Below are positions 47,281 through 56,930 of a stretch of DNA of 64,000 nt, piece by piece. Below the pieces are notes generated by a model. The model ran no database searches. It had not been told where the DNA came from and worked only from the letters and a program-made list of their open reading frames with translations. The translations under genes were made by a program, and so were the position numbers. Within the stretch, counting starts at the first letter, position 1; every line of letters starts with the position of its first letter. Source of the stretch: Bordetella pseudohinzii (GTDB lineage: Bacteria; Pseudomonadota; Gammaproteobacteria; Burkholderiales; Burkholderiaceae_B); assembly GCF_000657795.2 (NCBI RefSeq), contig NZ_JHEP02000001.1:372001-436000 (forward strand), written 5' to 3'.

Positions 47281-50200
47281 TCAGTAGTCAAAAGATATCG
47301 GCGCCAGCAGGAACATGTGCTTGCCCGTGCCCTTGTCGAACACTTTGACCTTGAGGTTGGCACGCTTGCCCACATCCGCCGCAGAGAACGTGCCCTTGGG
47401 CCAGCTCACCCGGATGTCGTACAGCCTCCGCCAGTCGTTCGATCGCACCACCTGGACGCGGAAGGCGGCCGCCGCCCGCTTGGCAAACTCACTGTCATCC
47501 GCGCTCGTCAGGATTTTGACCGCGGGCGTGCCGCCCGAGTAGTAGGACTGCGGAACAGCAAGAAGGACCGCGGAGGTGTCGGAGGTGGCAACGCCGTGGA
47601 ACTTCTGCTCAAAAAACATGAGATAGTTGAAATCTTGGCCGCCCTTCGTGAACTTGTCCGCATAGTTGCGCTTCGCCACGACAGTGGGTACGCCATTGAC
47701 GTCCGTGACCAGCGACACAACGCCGCCCGGGACATCCATGGGCGAGGAAACACGGAAAGTGCCATCGCCCTGCGTCCGCGTCCGCTCTTCGTCGCCGCCG
47801 GGGAAACGCAGCACAACATCGGTGTTGGGCTGGGCCTTGCCCGAGACGGTGATGATGCCGTTCTTCGGATTGGTGTCGATCTGCGTGATCGCGATGGCCG
47901 GCACGAATTCGTCACGGTAGTCTTTCTGCACCTCGGGGCTGGCATTTCCCGCCGGATTCGTGGCGGACACCTGGATGATGCCCGAAAAGAGGTCATCATC
48001 CGACGTCACCGAATAGCTGCCATCCTTGCCCGCCTTGACGGTCTTGCTCACGCCATCGGGGAAACGGACCGTCACGTCATTGTCAGGATCTGCCGTGCCG
48101 GCCACCGTCACCACACCCGAGGAGGTATCGGTCGTCACGCGGGTGATCGTCGGCGCGGCCGGCGCGCTCTTGTCCACCGCATCGACGTATTCCTGCGTGG
48201 TTTCCGGGCTCTTGTTACCCGCCGGATCAGTGGCCGTCACGCCGATCGTACCCGCCGGCACATCATTGGCCGACGTCGCCGTATAGACGCCCGCGCCATC
48301 GGCCTTGACCTTCAGCGTCGTGCCATCCGGGAAGCGAACCGCCACCTCGGCGCCCGCCTCGGCCTTACCCGTGACAGTCACCTGGCCGGACGACGGATCG
48401 GTCGCCACATGGGTGATCGTGGGCGCGGCCGGCGCGGTCTTGTCCACGGCATCCGCGTAGTTGCGGGTGGTCTCGGGGCTGGCGTTGCCGGCCTTGTCGG
48501 TGGCCAGGACACGGATATCGCCCGCGACCATGTCGCCATCCGAGGTCGCGGCATACCCGCCATCGCCCGCGGCGACGACCGTCTTGCGCGTGTTGTCCGG
48601 GAAGTTGACCGTCACATCGGCGCCCGGCTCGGCCTTGCCCTTCACCGTGATGCGGCCAGAGGTCGCGTCGGTCGCCACATCGGCGATGGTCGGCGCGGCC
48701 GGCGCGGTCTTGTCGGCGGCATCCGCGTAGTTGCGGGTGGTCTCGGGGCTGGGATTGCCGGCCTTGTCGGTCGCCAGGACGCGGATATCGCCCGCGACCA
48801 TGTCGCCATCCGAAGTCACGGTATACCCGCCGTCGTCGCCGGCGGTCACCGTCTTGCGCGTGCCGTCCGGGAAGCTGACCACCACCTCGGCGCCCGGCTC
48901 GGCCTTGCCCTTCACCGTGATGCGGCCGGTGCTCGCGTCGGTCGCCACATCGGCAATGGTGGGCGCGGCCGGCGGCATCCTGTCCGTGGAGTCCGCGTAG
49001 TTGCGGGTGGTCTCGGGGCTGGGGTTGCCGGCCTTGTCGGTCGCCTGGACGCGGATATCGCCCGCAACCATGTCGGCGTCCGAAGTCACGGTGTAACCGC
49101 CGTCGTCGCCGGCGGTCACCGTCTTGCGCGTGCCGTCGGGGAAGCTGACCACCACCTCGGCGCCCGGCTCGGCCTTGCCCGTCACCGTGATGCGGCCGCT
49201 CGCGGCGTCGGTCGCCACCGTGGCGATGATGGGCGCGGCCGGCGCGGTCTTGTCCGTGGCGTCGTCATAGGGGAGCGTCGCTTCGGGGCTCTTGCCGCCC
49301 GTCTTGTCCGTGCTCTGCACACGGATGTCGCCCGCCACCATATCGCCGTCCGAGGTCGCGGTATAGGCGCCGTCGGCGCCGGCATTGACCGTCTTGGTGG
49401 TGCCGTCCGGGAAATGGACATCGACCTGCACGCCCGGCTCCGCCCGGCCGGCCACGGTCACGCGGCCGCTGTCGGCCTGCGTGGTGACCGTGTCGATCGT
49501 CGGCGCCGGCACCACCGGCGGCTGGTAGTTCATGGTCGTGCTCGCTTCCTTGTGCGTCTGCGGATGCGTGGCCTGCACCACCACCTGGCCCTGCGCGACC
49601 TCGCGCGTCGAGCGCACCTTGAACAAGCCCTTGTCATCCGCCTTGGCCAGCACCGACTCGCCATTGGGGAAGGACACCTTGATATCGACCTTGGGCTCCG
49701 TCTTGCCCTGCACCTCCAGCGTGCGATCGGCCGCCAGCGGCACCAGCGCCGTCACCGCGACCTGCAGATCGCCCAGCACCACCTCGTCGACGTACTGATG
49801 GCTCACTTCGCGGCTGCTGTCGCCCTCGGCGTTGCGGGCACGCAGGACGATGACGCCCGAGGGCTGATCGCCGGCGGAGGTGTAGACAAAACGGCCGGCG
49901 GCGTCCGCCGTGGCGCTGCCCATCGTGCCGTCGGGCATGCGCACGGTCACCGTCGCGCGCGGCTGGGTCGTGCCCATCACCGTCACCCGGCCGTCGGCCT
50001 GATGGGTGGAAACCTGGCTCACGGCCAGCGGCAGGATGATTTGCTTGCGCCGCGTATTGAGCACGATGCGGTTCTCGCGCTCGACCAAGGCATGCCGGCG
50101 GGCGTCCAGCGAGAAGGCCGGCGCGCCCGAGGTGTCGCGCTGCAGCTGCTTGGACAGCGGCTCCGAGAGATTGATGGACAGGCCCAGCTGCACGCGGGTT

Positions 50201-51201
50201 TCGCGGCCGCCGCCGATCACCTTGGTCTGCTCCAGACCCACGCTCACCAGGGGCACCGGGCGATACTCCACGCCGACCTTGAAGCCCTTGGCGCCAGCCT
50301 GCGTGCGGCCGTTGTCGAAGTAGTCCACGTGGGCGCCGTTCCAGCGGAAATGCGAGGCCTTCAGGCTCAGCCCGGGCGCGAACGCCGGACGGTAGCTGAC
50401 CCCCACATCCATGCCCGAAGCGGGCTTTTCTTCGCGGCGGTTATCGCGCTTGGCGCCCTTCCAGCCGGAAATCGGCGCATACACATTGCCGTACAGGCTG
50501 AACTCCGGCGCGATCGCCTCCACCCCGACGGAGCCGCGCAGATGCTGCTTGCCGAATTCATAATCCAGGAAGCCGTTGACGCCCACCATCAGCGCATCGT
50601 TGACCTCGCGGCGATACACCGCGCCCACATTGGCCGTGGGACGGTCGTTCTGGTTGTGCGCCCCCAGCTGCACCAGGCCGGTGTTGCGCCCGGAGCGGTA
50701 GACCTCGTCGATCGTGTTCAGTTGCACCGAGGTGCGGCCCGACTGGAAGTCGTGGCTCAAGCCGCCTTGCAGATTGCGCAGAAAGGGCAAGCCGGTTTCC
50801 CGAGCCAGGTTCACGCCATCGCGCAGGACATCGTTGACCTGGGCCTGCGCTTCCCGCTTGAGATAATCGCTGTCGACGCGGGCGCCGGGCTCGCGCTCGG
50901 CCTGGCGCCGGGCAAGCGACTCGGCCTGGGCGGCCAGCTTGCGCGCCAAGGCGGAATCCTGTTGCGCCTCCTGCGCCGCCCGGGCCGGACGCAGCGTCGG
51001 CGCGCCCTGAGCCAGCGCCGCCAGGGGCAGCAAGGCCTGGGCCAGGATGCTGCCGCCCACCATCGCGGCCACGCCACGGCGGGCGCGCTGGCGGCTGCGG
51101 CGCGGGCTGCCCGACTTGCCGCCCGCGCGCGCCGATTCGCTAGCAACGACCCAGGCGCCACGGACCAATGACCAGACTACGCGGTAGATGTTCTTGTTCA
51201 T
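47281..51201 (-). CDS. Inverse autotransporter adhesin (intimin/invasin type), paralogue A
   Basis: 1306 residues. Extended signal peptide (ESPR), MNKNIYRVVWSLVRGAWVVA, then the Sec part ending near ALAQ (about 65). Residues 115-395 are the intimin-type beta-barrel and linker (GAVYRREVNDALMVGVNGFL; IAPEFSLYGNVYAPISGWKG). Residues about 395-1190 hold nine Ig-like repeats of about 88 residues with the pattern SGRITVTGKAEPGAEV...FPDGT...TSDGDMVAG, separated by DKTAPAAP linkers. A C-terminal cap of about 115 residues (from GQDFNYLMFFEQKFHGV) is unlike the repeats. The barrel should sit in the outer membrane with the repeats outside. No lectin-like domain. Tandem with paralogue B. Confidence 0.92.
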   Translation of the reverse strand: MNKNIYRVVWSLVRGAWVVASESARAGGKSGSPRRSRQRARRGVAAMVGGSILAQALLPLAALAQGAPTLRPARAAQEAQQDSALARKLAAQAESLARRQAEREPGARVDSDYLKREAQAQVNDVLRDGVNLARETGLPFLRNLQGGLSHDFQSGRTSVQLNTIDEVYRSGRNTGLVQLGAHNQNDRPTANVGAVYRREVNDALMVGVNGFLDYEFGKQHLRGSVGVEAIAPEFSLYGNVYAPISGWKGAKRDNRREEKPASGMDVGVSYRPAFAPGLSLKASHFRWNGAHVDYFDNGRTQAGAKGFKVGVEYRPVPLVSVGLEQTKVIGGGRETRVQLGLSINLSEPLSKQLQRDTSGAPAFSLDARRHALVERENRIVLNTRRKQIILPLAVSQVSTHQADGRVTVMGTTQPRATVTVRMPDGTMGSATADAAGRFVYTSAGDQPSGVIVLRARNAEGDSSREVSHQYVDEVVLGDLQVAVTALVPLAADRTLEVQGKTEPKVDIKVSFPNGESVLAKADDKGLFKVRSTREVAQGQVVVQATHPQTHKEASTTMNYQPPVVPAPTIDTVTTQADSGRVTVAGRAEPGVQVDVHFPDGTTKTVNAGADGAYTATSDGDMVAGDIRVQSTDKTGGKSPEATLPYDDATDKTAPAAPIIATVATDAASGRITVTGKAEPGAEVVVSFPDGTRKTVTAGDDGGYTVTSDADMVAGDIRVQATDKAGNPSPETTRNYADSTDRMPPAAPTIADVATDASTGRITVKGKAEPGAEVVVSFPDGTRKTVTAGDDGGYTVTSDGDMVAGDIRVLATDKAGNPSPETTRNYADAADKTAPAAPTIADVATDATSGRITVKGKAEPGADVTVNFPDNTRKTVVAAGDGGYAATSDGDMVAGDIRVLATDKAGNASPETTRNYADAVDKTAPAAPTITHVATDPSSGQVTVTGKAEAGAEVAVRFPDGTTLKVKADGAGVYTATSANDVPAGTIGVTATDPAGNKSPETTQEYVDAVDKSAPAAPTITRVTTDTSSGVVTVAGTADPDNDVTVRFPDGVSKTVKAGKDGSYSVTSDDDLFSGIIQVSATNPAGNASPEVQKDYRDEFVPAIAITQIDTNPKNGIITVSGKAQPNTDVVLRFPGGDEERTRTQGDGTFRVSSPMDVPGGVVSLVTDVNGVPTVVAKRNYADKFTKGGQDFNYLMFFEQKFHGVATSDTSAVLLAVPQSYYSGGTPAVKILTSADDSEFAKRAAAAFRVQVVRSNDWRRLYDIRVSWPKGTFSAADVGKRANLKVKVFDKGTGKHMFLLAPISFDY
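47631..50019 (-). repeat. Ig-like repeat array of paralogue A
   Basis: Nine tandem protein repeats encoded by repeats of about 265-270 bp. Central copies (about 48400-49250) are highly similar at DNA level, sharing blocks such as GCGGTGATGGCGGT-type codons and the linker encoding DKTAPAAP. Such arrays change copy number by recombination. Boundaries approximate. Confidence 0.8.
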
Positions 51202-51503
51202 GGAAGTTCCTTGAGTGTTTGGCGCACTGCCCGGAAATCGCAGGCAAAACGACGCCCTGGCTGCTTGGAAGCGGCCGACTATCGATTAAGGGAAAATTGA
51301 GCTCAAAGAGGCTGTGTCACTGGCATCCAGAGGACTTCGACTACATGACCCTGAGCACTTGGGAGAACTTTATCGATTAGGTCGGACGAAATAAGCCGCC
51401 TGATTCCTAGGCTCGTGTAGGACATTTCCTAAGAACAAAGACCAGACCTACGGGAAGATCAGGGCTGGCGCGGCCACTGCCGGACCGAGCCAGCCGGATC
51501 ACG
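51202..51503. promoter_or_regulatory. Leader of paralogue A with heptad palindrome
   Basis: Non-coding. Contains TAGGACA (51418-51424) directly next to TTTCCTA (51425-51431), an imperfect inverted heptad pair, and a further ATTCCTA at 51403-51409. Elsewhere it shares order and short motifs (TTCCTTGAG next to the start; TATCGATTA-like boxes) with the leader of paralogue B, indicating that the duplication included the control region. The palindrome lies about 220 bp upstream of the ATG, on the minus-strand gene. Confidence 0.5.
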
Positions 51504-54500
51504 TCAGTCGTACAGGCCGACGTTCAGCTTCAGGTGATAGACACCTTCGCCAGGAATCGTCACCCGGACTTCCAGCAGATTGGGATAGCGCCCGGAGGGC
51601 ACCTTGGCCACGGGCTTGTTGCCCTGCATCTGATCGTGGAAGCCAATGGCAAAGACATCCCGCTGCTTGAAGGGATCGAAGCGGACGGTCTGCTCGATAT
51701 TGCTCTCCACATAACGCGCCACCACCTGGGCATTGGCGTTGGACGCATTGACCGCGCGCACGCTCACCTGGACCTTGCCGGCATACTTCGGATCCAGGTA
51801 CAGCATCCAGAGCCTGCCCCCCGCGTTCGGTGACTTGGTGATGGAGAGGTATTGCCTGCTCGGTATCTCGAACAGCACGGCGCTGGGCGGCAGGGTCGGC
51901 GTCCAGCTGTCGTCATAGCGCCGGACCGCCGGCGCGCTCGCATTGCCGGCGTCGTCCCTGGCCACGGCGCGGATATCCCCTGAACCGATGTCCCGGGCAG
52001 AGGTGACGGCATAGCGGCCGCCGCGATCGGCACGCGCCGATTGCTTGCTGCCGTCGGAGAAAACCACTTCCACCAGGGCCAGGGGCTCGGCCTTGCCGCT
52101 CGCGGTCACCAGGCCATTGCTGGGATTGGTGTCCAGGCGGTCGATGGTGGGCGGGCCCGGCGGCGTCTTGTCCACCGTATCCGCATACGCGCGCCGCGCC
52201 GGCGGACTCTGATTGCCGGCGGCATCCGTCGCGGTGGCCATGAGGGTGCCCGAAGGAATATCGTTGACGGAGGTCGCGTCGAAGCCGCCGTCGGCCCGCG
52301 CCTTCACGCGCTGCCGCGTGCCATCGGTGAACACCACGGTGACATCGACCCGCGGCTCGGCGCGCCCGGAGACCGTCACGCGGCCCGTGCGGCTGTCGGT
52401 CGTCACGCCCGAGATGACGGGCGCGGCCGGCGGCGTCACGTCCACCCGGTCTTGGTAGGCATGCGTGGTCACGCCGCTCTTGTTGCCGGCGCGGTCGGCG
52501 GCCTGGGCGGTGATGTCGCCCGAATCGATATCGCGGTCCGACGTGGCCCTGTAGCTGCCATCGCCAGCGGCCGTCGTGGTCTTGGACGTGCCATCCGGGA
52601 AGCGCAACGTCACCGTCACGCCCGCTTCGGCCCGGCCGGTCACCGTGACCCGGCCGCTGGCGGGATCAGCCGTGGCGGCCGTGATGCTGGGCGCGCCCGG
52701 CGGCGTCGCGTCCACGCTGTCGTGATAGGCATGCGTGGTCACCCCGCTCGTGTTGCCGGCGCGGTCGGCGGCCTGGGCGGTGATGTCGCCCGAATCGATA
52801 TCGCGGTCCGAGGTCGCCGTGTACCCGCCGCTGCCGTCGGCCGTCACCGCCTTGGACGTGCCGTCCGGGAAACGCACCGTCACCGTGACGCCCGCCTCGG
52901 CCTGGCCCCTCACCGTGACCCGCCCGTTGCCGGGATCGGCGACGGCGGTGACGATGCTGGGCGCGGCCGGCGCGGTCTTGTCCACCGTGTCCACGTAGGC
53001 GTGGGTGGTCTGCGGGCTGCGGTTGCCCGCCGCATCGGTGGCGGCCGCCTTGATCGGGCCGGACTCGATATCGCGCGCCGACGTGGCGCGGTAGTTGCCC
53101 CCGGCGTCGGCCCGCGTCCGCTGGATGCTGTTGTCCGGGAAAACCACTTCCACCAGGACGTCGGGCTCCGTCCGGCCCACGACCGTCACACGGCCCGTCG
53201 CGGGCTCGGCCACGGCCGAGACGATGGTCGGCGCACCCGGCGCGGTCTTGTCCACGGCATCCACATAGGGGCGTTCGGTTCGAGGACTGCGATTGCCCGC
53301 GGCATCGGCCGCCTGGGCGATGATGCGGCCGGAGGCGATATCGCCAGGCGACTCGGCGCGATACCGGCCGTCGGCGCCGGCGGGCACCGTCACGGCGCCG
53401 CCTCCGGGAAAGGTCACCGTCACCGAGGCATGGGGTTCGGCCATCCCCGCGACCGTCACCTGGCCGTTGTCGGCGCGGGTCTGAACCTGGTCGATGCTGG
53501 GCGCGCCCGGCGCGGTCTTGTCCACGGTGTCGACGTAGGCATGGGTGGCCTGCGGGCCACGGTTGCCCGCCGCATCGATGGCGGCCGCCTTGATGAGGCC
53601 GGACTCGATATCGCCCGCCGACGTGGCGCGGTAGTTGCCGCCGGCGTCGGCCCGCGCCCGCTCGATGCTGCCGTCCGGGAAGACCACCTCCACGTCGGCG
53701 TGTGGCTCGGCCTTGCCCACGACCGTGACCCGTCCCGTGGCGGCGGCCGCCACGGCCGAGACGATGGTGGGCGCGGCCGGCGCCGTCTTGTCCACCGTAT
53801 CGGCATAGTCCAGGACAGCCTGCGGTCCTTGGTTGCCGGCGGCGTCCGTCGCGCCGGCACGGATCGGGCCCGAGGGGATATCGTTTTCAGAGGTGGCGCG
53901 GAACCCCCCGTCCTCGCCCGCCACGACGCGCTCACGCGAGCCGTCCGGAAACACCAGCTCGACCGTCGCGCCCGGCTCCGTCTTGCCGGTGACCGTGACA
54001 CGCCCGGTATCGGCAGCCGGCACGGCGCTGACCAGGACCGGCGCGGCCGGCGGCGTCTTGTCAGTGGCGTCCACATAGGGACGACTGGCCGATACCTCTT
54101 CCTCGCCGGGTCCCGGGACCCGCAAGGCGCGCACTTGCCCCGAAGGCACGTCGGCCGCCGAAGTCAGTTCGTAGCGGCCATCGGCGCCGATGCGCGTGCG
54201 CTGGCGGCTGCCGTCGGGAAAGACCAGCTCCAGCTCGCTGCCCGGCTCCGCCTGCCCTTGCACCGTCAACCGGCCGCTCGCCGCATCGGTCGTCATCTTG
54301 TCTATCGTGGGCGCGACCACGGCCGGCGGCACGTACAGCGCCGCGGCGCGCGCCTCCTTGCGGGTCTGGGGATCGATGGCCCGCACCATGACCTCTCCCT
54401 GCCCCACCGCGCGCAGCGAGCGCGTGTGGAACAGGCCCTCGGCGTCGGATTTGGCCGCGACGGACTCGCCATTGGGAAAATGCACCATCACATCCATGCC

Positions 54501-56015
54501 GGGCTCCGTCCTGCCCGACAGCATGAGCGCGCGGTCCGCCGGCTGCGGCGCCATGGCCAGCACCACGACCTGCATATCGCCCAGCACCACCTCGTCGACA
54601 TATGGCCGGGTCAGCTCGCGGCTCTGGTCGCCCTGGGCATTGCTGGCGCGCAGCACGATGCTGCCCGAAGGCTGGTCCGTGGCGGACGTATAGGTATAGC
54701 GCCCGGCCGCGTCGGCCGTGGCCGAGCCGCTCGATCCATCCGGCATGCGCAGCGCGACCGTGGCGCGCGGCTGCGTCAGGCCAATGACGGTCACCCGGCC
54801 GTCGATAGGATGGGTGGACAGCTGCGTCACCGACAGCGGCAGGATGATTTCCTTGCGGCGCGTATTGAGCACGATGCGGTTCTCGCGCTCGACCAGGGCA
54901 TGCCGCTGGGCGTCCAGCGAGAAGGCCGGCGCGCCCGAGGTGTCGCGCTGCAGCTGCTTGGACAGCGGCTCCGAGAGATTGATGGACAGTCCCAGCTGCA
55001 CCCGGGTTTCGCGTCCGCCGCCGATCACCTTGGTCTGCTCCACACCCAGGCCGATCAGCGGCACGGGACGATACTCGATCCCATACTTGAAACCCGTGGC
55101 CCGATCCTGGACACGCCCATTGTCGTAGTAGTCCACATTGGCGCCGTTCCAACGGAAATACGCGGCGGACAGGCTCAAGCCCGGCGCCCATGCCGGCCGG
55201 TACTTGCCCCCCACGTCCACGCCCGACGCCGGCCGCTCCTGGCGGCGGTCATCCCGCTTGGCGGCTTTCCAGCCGGAAATCGGCGCATACACATTGCCGT
55301 ACAGGCTGAACTCCGGCGCGATCGCCTCCACCCCGACGGAGCCGCGCAAATGCTGCTTGCCGAACTCATAATCCAGGAAGCCATTGGCGCCCAACATCAG
55401 GCCATCATTGACCTCGCGCCGATAGACGGCGCCCACATTGGCCGTGGGACGGTCGTTCTGATTGTGCGCGCCCAGCTGCAGCAACACCGTGTCCGCGCCG
55501 TCGCGATGCAGCTCGTCTATCGTTTTCAGCTCCACGGACGTGCGTCCGGATTCGAAATCGTGGTTCAGGCCGCCTTGCAGCTGCCGCAGAAACGGCAGGC
55601 CCGATTGCCGCGCCGCGTCCACGCCGCTTTGCAGCACGTCATTGAACTGGGACTGCGCCTGGCGCTTGAGATAGTCGCCGTCCAGATGGGCGCCGGCCTG
55701 GCGCTCGCCCTGGCGCACTGCCATCGATTGCATTTCGCCGGCCAGTTTGCGGCTCCAGGCCGACCCGGACTCGGCGGCCTGAACGGACTCGGCGGCCCGC
55801 GCCGGCGCCAGGGTGGGCGCGCCCTGGGCCAGCACCAGCAGCGGCGGCTGCGCCAGAAGGCTGCCGGCCACCGCCGCCGCCACGGCCTGGCGGGCGCGGA
55901 CACGCGCACGGCGGGCAGGCTGGCGGGCCGCCCGCTTGGCGCGTGCCCACTCGCTCGCCACCACCCAGCCTCCCCGGGCCAGCGACCAGACTACGCGATA
56001 GATGTTCTTGTTCAT
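51504..56015 (-). CDS. Inverse autotransporter adhesin (intimin/invasin type), paralogue B
   Basis: 1503 residues. Same plan as paralogue A: ESPR MNKNIYRVVWSLARGGWVVA, signal region, barrel (GAVYRREVNDGLMLGANGFL; APEFSLYGNVYAPISGWKAA) with long identical stretches, then eleven Ig-like repeats (about residues 398-1378) with linkers DKTAPGAP/DATPPGAP. The C-terminal tip of about 125 residues (from SAVLFEIPSRQYLSITKSPN) has no obvious similarity to the tip of paralogue A. Outer-membrane barrel with a surface-exposed rod; the tip is the likely ligand-binding part. No lectin-like domain. Confidence 0.92.
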   Translation of the reverse strand: MNKNIYRVVWSLARGGWVVASEWARAKRAARQPARRARVRARQAVAAAVAGSLLAQPPLLVLAQGAPTLAPARAAESVQAAESGSAWSRKLAGEMQSMAVRQGERQAGAHLDGDYLKRQAQSQFNDVLQSGVDAARQSGLPFLRQLQGGLNHDFESGRTSVELKTIDELHRDGADTVLLQLGAHNQNDRPTANVGAVYRREVNDGLMLGANGFLDYEFGKQHLRGSVGVEAIAPEFSLYGNVYAPISGWKAAKRDDRRQERPASGVDVGGKYRPAWAPGLSLSAAYFRWNGANVDYYDNGRVQDRATGFKYGIEYRPVPLIGLGVEQTKVIGGGRETRVQLGLSINLSEPLSKQLQRDTSGAPAFSLDAQRHALVERENRIVLNTRRKEIILPLSVTQLSTHPIDGRVTVIGLTQPRATVALRMPDGSSGSATADAAGRYTYTSATDQPSGSIVLRASNAQGDQSRELTRPYVDEVVLGDMQVVVLAMAPQPADRALMLSGRTEPGMDVMVHFPNGESVAAKSDAEGLFHTRSLRAVGQGEVMVRAIDPQTRKEARAAALYVPPAVVAPTIDKMTTDAASGRLTVQGQAEPGSELELVFPDGSRQRTRIGADGRYELTSAADVPSGQVRALRVPGPGEEEVSASRPYVDATDKTPPAAPVLVSAVPAADTGRVTVTGKTEPGATVELVFPDGSRERVVAGEDGGFRATSENDIPSGPIRAGATDAAGNQGPQAVLDYADTVDKTAPAAPTIVSAVAAAATGRVTVVGKAEPHADVEVVFPDGSIERARADAGGNYRATSAGDIESGLIKAAAIDAAGNRGPQATHAYVDTVDKTAPGAPSIDQVQTRADNGQVTVAGMAEPHASVTVTFPGGGAVTVPAGADGRYRAESPGDIASGRIIAQAADAAGNRSPRTERPYVDAVDKTAPGAPTIVSAVAEPATGRVTVVGRTEPDVLVEVVFPDNSIQRTRADAGGNYRATSARDIESGPIKAAATDAAGNRSPQTTHAYVDTVDKTAPAAPSIVTAVADPGNGRVTVRGQAEAGVTVTVRFPDGTSKAVTADGSGGYTATSDRDIDSGDITAQAADRAGNTSGVTTHAYHDSVDATPPGAPSITAATADPASGRVTVTGRAEAGVTVTLRFPDGTSKTTTAAGDGSYRATSDRDIDSGDITAQAADRAGNKSGVTTHAYQDRVDVTPPAAPVISGVTTDSRTGRVTVSGRAEPRVDVTVVFTDGTRQRVKARADGGFDATSVNDIPSGTLMATATDAAGNQSPPARRAYADTVDKTPPGPPTIDRLDTNPSNGLVTASGKAEPLALVEVVFSDGSKQSARADRGGRYAVTSARDIGSGDIRAVARDDAGNASAPAVRRYDDSWTPTLPPSAVLFEIPSRQYLSITKSPNAGGRLWMLYLDPKYAGKVQVSVRAVNASNANAQVVARYVESNIEQTVRFDPFKQRDVFAIGFHDQMQGNKPVAKVPSGRYPNLLEVRVTIPGEGVYHLKLNVGLYD
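51881..54824 (-). repeat. Ig-like repeat array of paralogue B
   Basis: Eleven tandem repeats of about 265-270 bp. Repeats 8 and 9 (about 52430-52980) are almost identical, including the DRDIDSGDITAQAADRAGN segment, indicating recent internal duplication. Boundaries approximate. Confidence 0.8.
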
Positions 56016-56298
56016 GGCTGTTCCTTGAGCGTTCGGCGCGCGGCGAAAGCAGGCAAAGCTTCGCCATGACCGCTTTTGAGCGGCCTGCGTATCGCAAATG
56101 GGAAGGAGATATCTGGAGAGGACCGTACGGTTCGACCACCGTGCGGTCCGAGGACCGTGCTATCCGAAGGCTATGGCTCCGGCACCGGTCCTACACCATG
56201 AGAGAAACTGTATCGATAGGATCGGACCGCAGGAATCAACGCATTCTTATGAATGCGTAGGAATATTCCTAACAAGAGCAAGGCCGATCGCGCCGGGC
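56016..56298. promoter_or_regulatory. Leader of paralogue B with perfect palindrome TAGGAATATTCCTA
   Basis: Non-coding. A perfect 14-bp palindrome at 56258-56271 is preceded by a small hairpin GCATTC-TTAT-GAATGC (56241-56256). Several GGACCG/CGGTCC-type inverted elements occur at 56119-56160. The palindrome is about 245 bp upstream of the ATG, at a position comparable to that in the paralogue A leader. Confidence 0.55.
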
Positions 56299-56328
56299 AA
56301 AAAAAAGACCGATGCATCGCATCGGTCT
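56299..56328 (-). terminator. Intrinsic terminator of the Mrr-like gene
   Basis: On the minus strand a perfect 10-bp stem, AGACCGATGC / GCATCGGTCT with a 3-nt loop, is followed by eight T residues. It lies 18 bp after the stop of the membrane Mrr-like gene and insulates it from the adhesin leader. Confidence 0.9.
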
Positions 56329-56345
56329 GGCAAGGCGGCCTGGGC

Positions 56346-56921
56346 CTAGAACTTCTGGTCGCGCAGCAGCTTGGCCAGTTCAGGCGCGGTCATGAGAGAA
56401 ATGTCTTGCAGCTTGGCGTAGTGCCAGGCCTTGTCGGAGACCTCGCCCAAGGCGATGAAAATGGCCTCGCGGGCGCCGCGCTTTTCGCGCAAGGACTGGA
56501 GTTCGCGCAAGGGTTCGACCCCCACGCTGGCGGCCTTCCAGCGCCGCGCGCTGACCACCGCCTCGTTTCCGTTTCGGCGCAACGAGAAATCCGCGCCAGG
56601 CAATTGCAGTCGCTCGACCTGGCAGCCGTCGCGCGCAAAGCCGGCTTCGGCCGTGCGGGCGAACTCGGCCCAGGACATGCCGGCCACCGCTTCGGCCACG
56701 GCCAGCACACGCGCCTGCGACGGCTGCTTCCATTGGCGGACGGCCGCCACGACGGAGATGGCCGCAAACGGCACGGCCACGAAAACGCCCATCACCGCGA
56801 GATCCTTGGGCAGCACGGCAAAGCCGCCCAGGCAGAACAGCAAGGCCACGCCGGCGCTCATCCACCACGGCGAACGCAGCAGCACGGCGAAGATGGAGTT
56901 GCGGGACATCTGGAGTTTCAT
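56346..56921 (-). CDS. Membrane-anchored Mrr/restriction-endonuclease-like protein
   Basis: 191 residues. Two adjacent membrane helices at about residues 20-37 (WMSAGVALLFCLGGFAVLP) and 43-60 (VMGVFVAVPFAAISVVAAV). The soluble C-terminal part resembles the Mrr-cat fold: MSWAEFARTAEAGFARDGCQ, then ADFSLRRNGNEAVVSARRWK, where the usual D...(E/Q)xK reads as D-F-S...V-S-A-R, with the final Lys moved to RRWK. Catalysis is doubtful. Gene ends at an excellent terminator. Confidence 0.7.
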   Translation of the reverse strand: MKLQMSRNSIFAVLLRSPWWMSAGVALLFCLGGFAVLPKDLAVMGVFVAVPFAAISVVAAVRQWKQPSQARVLAVAEAVAGMSWAEFARTAEAGFARDGCQVERLQLPGADFSLRRNGNEAVVSARRWKAASVGVEPLRELQSLREKRGAREAIFIALGEVSDKAWHYAKLQDISLMTAPELAKLLRDQKF

Positions 56922-56930
56922 GGCGGCGCC

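Noticed and set aside
47152-51171. Very long + strand open frame across paralogue A
   Set aside because: It is the antisense shadow of the adhesin repeats (GC-rich, periodic); composition is rich in Arg/His/Gly with no family likeness.
47631-54824. Regular repeats as a possible CRISPR array
   Set aside because: Repeat unit of about 267 bp without unique spacers; it encodes Ig-like protein repeats.
52041-56069. Very long + strand open frame across paralogue B
   Set aside because: Antisense shadow of the second adhesin, for the same reasons.
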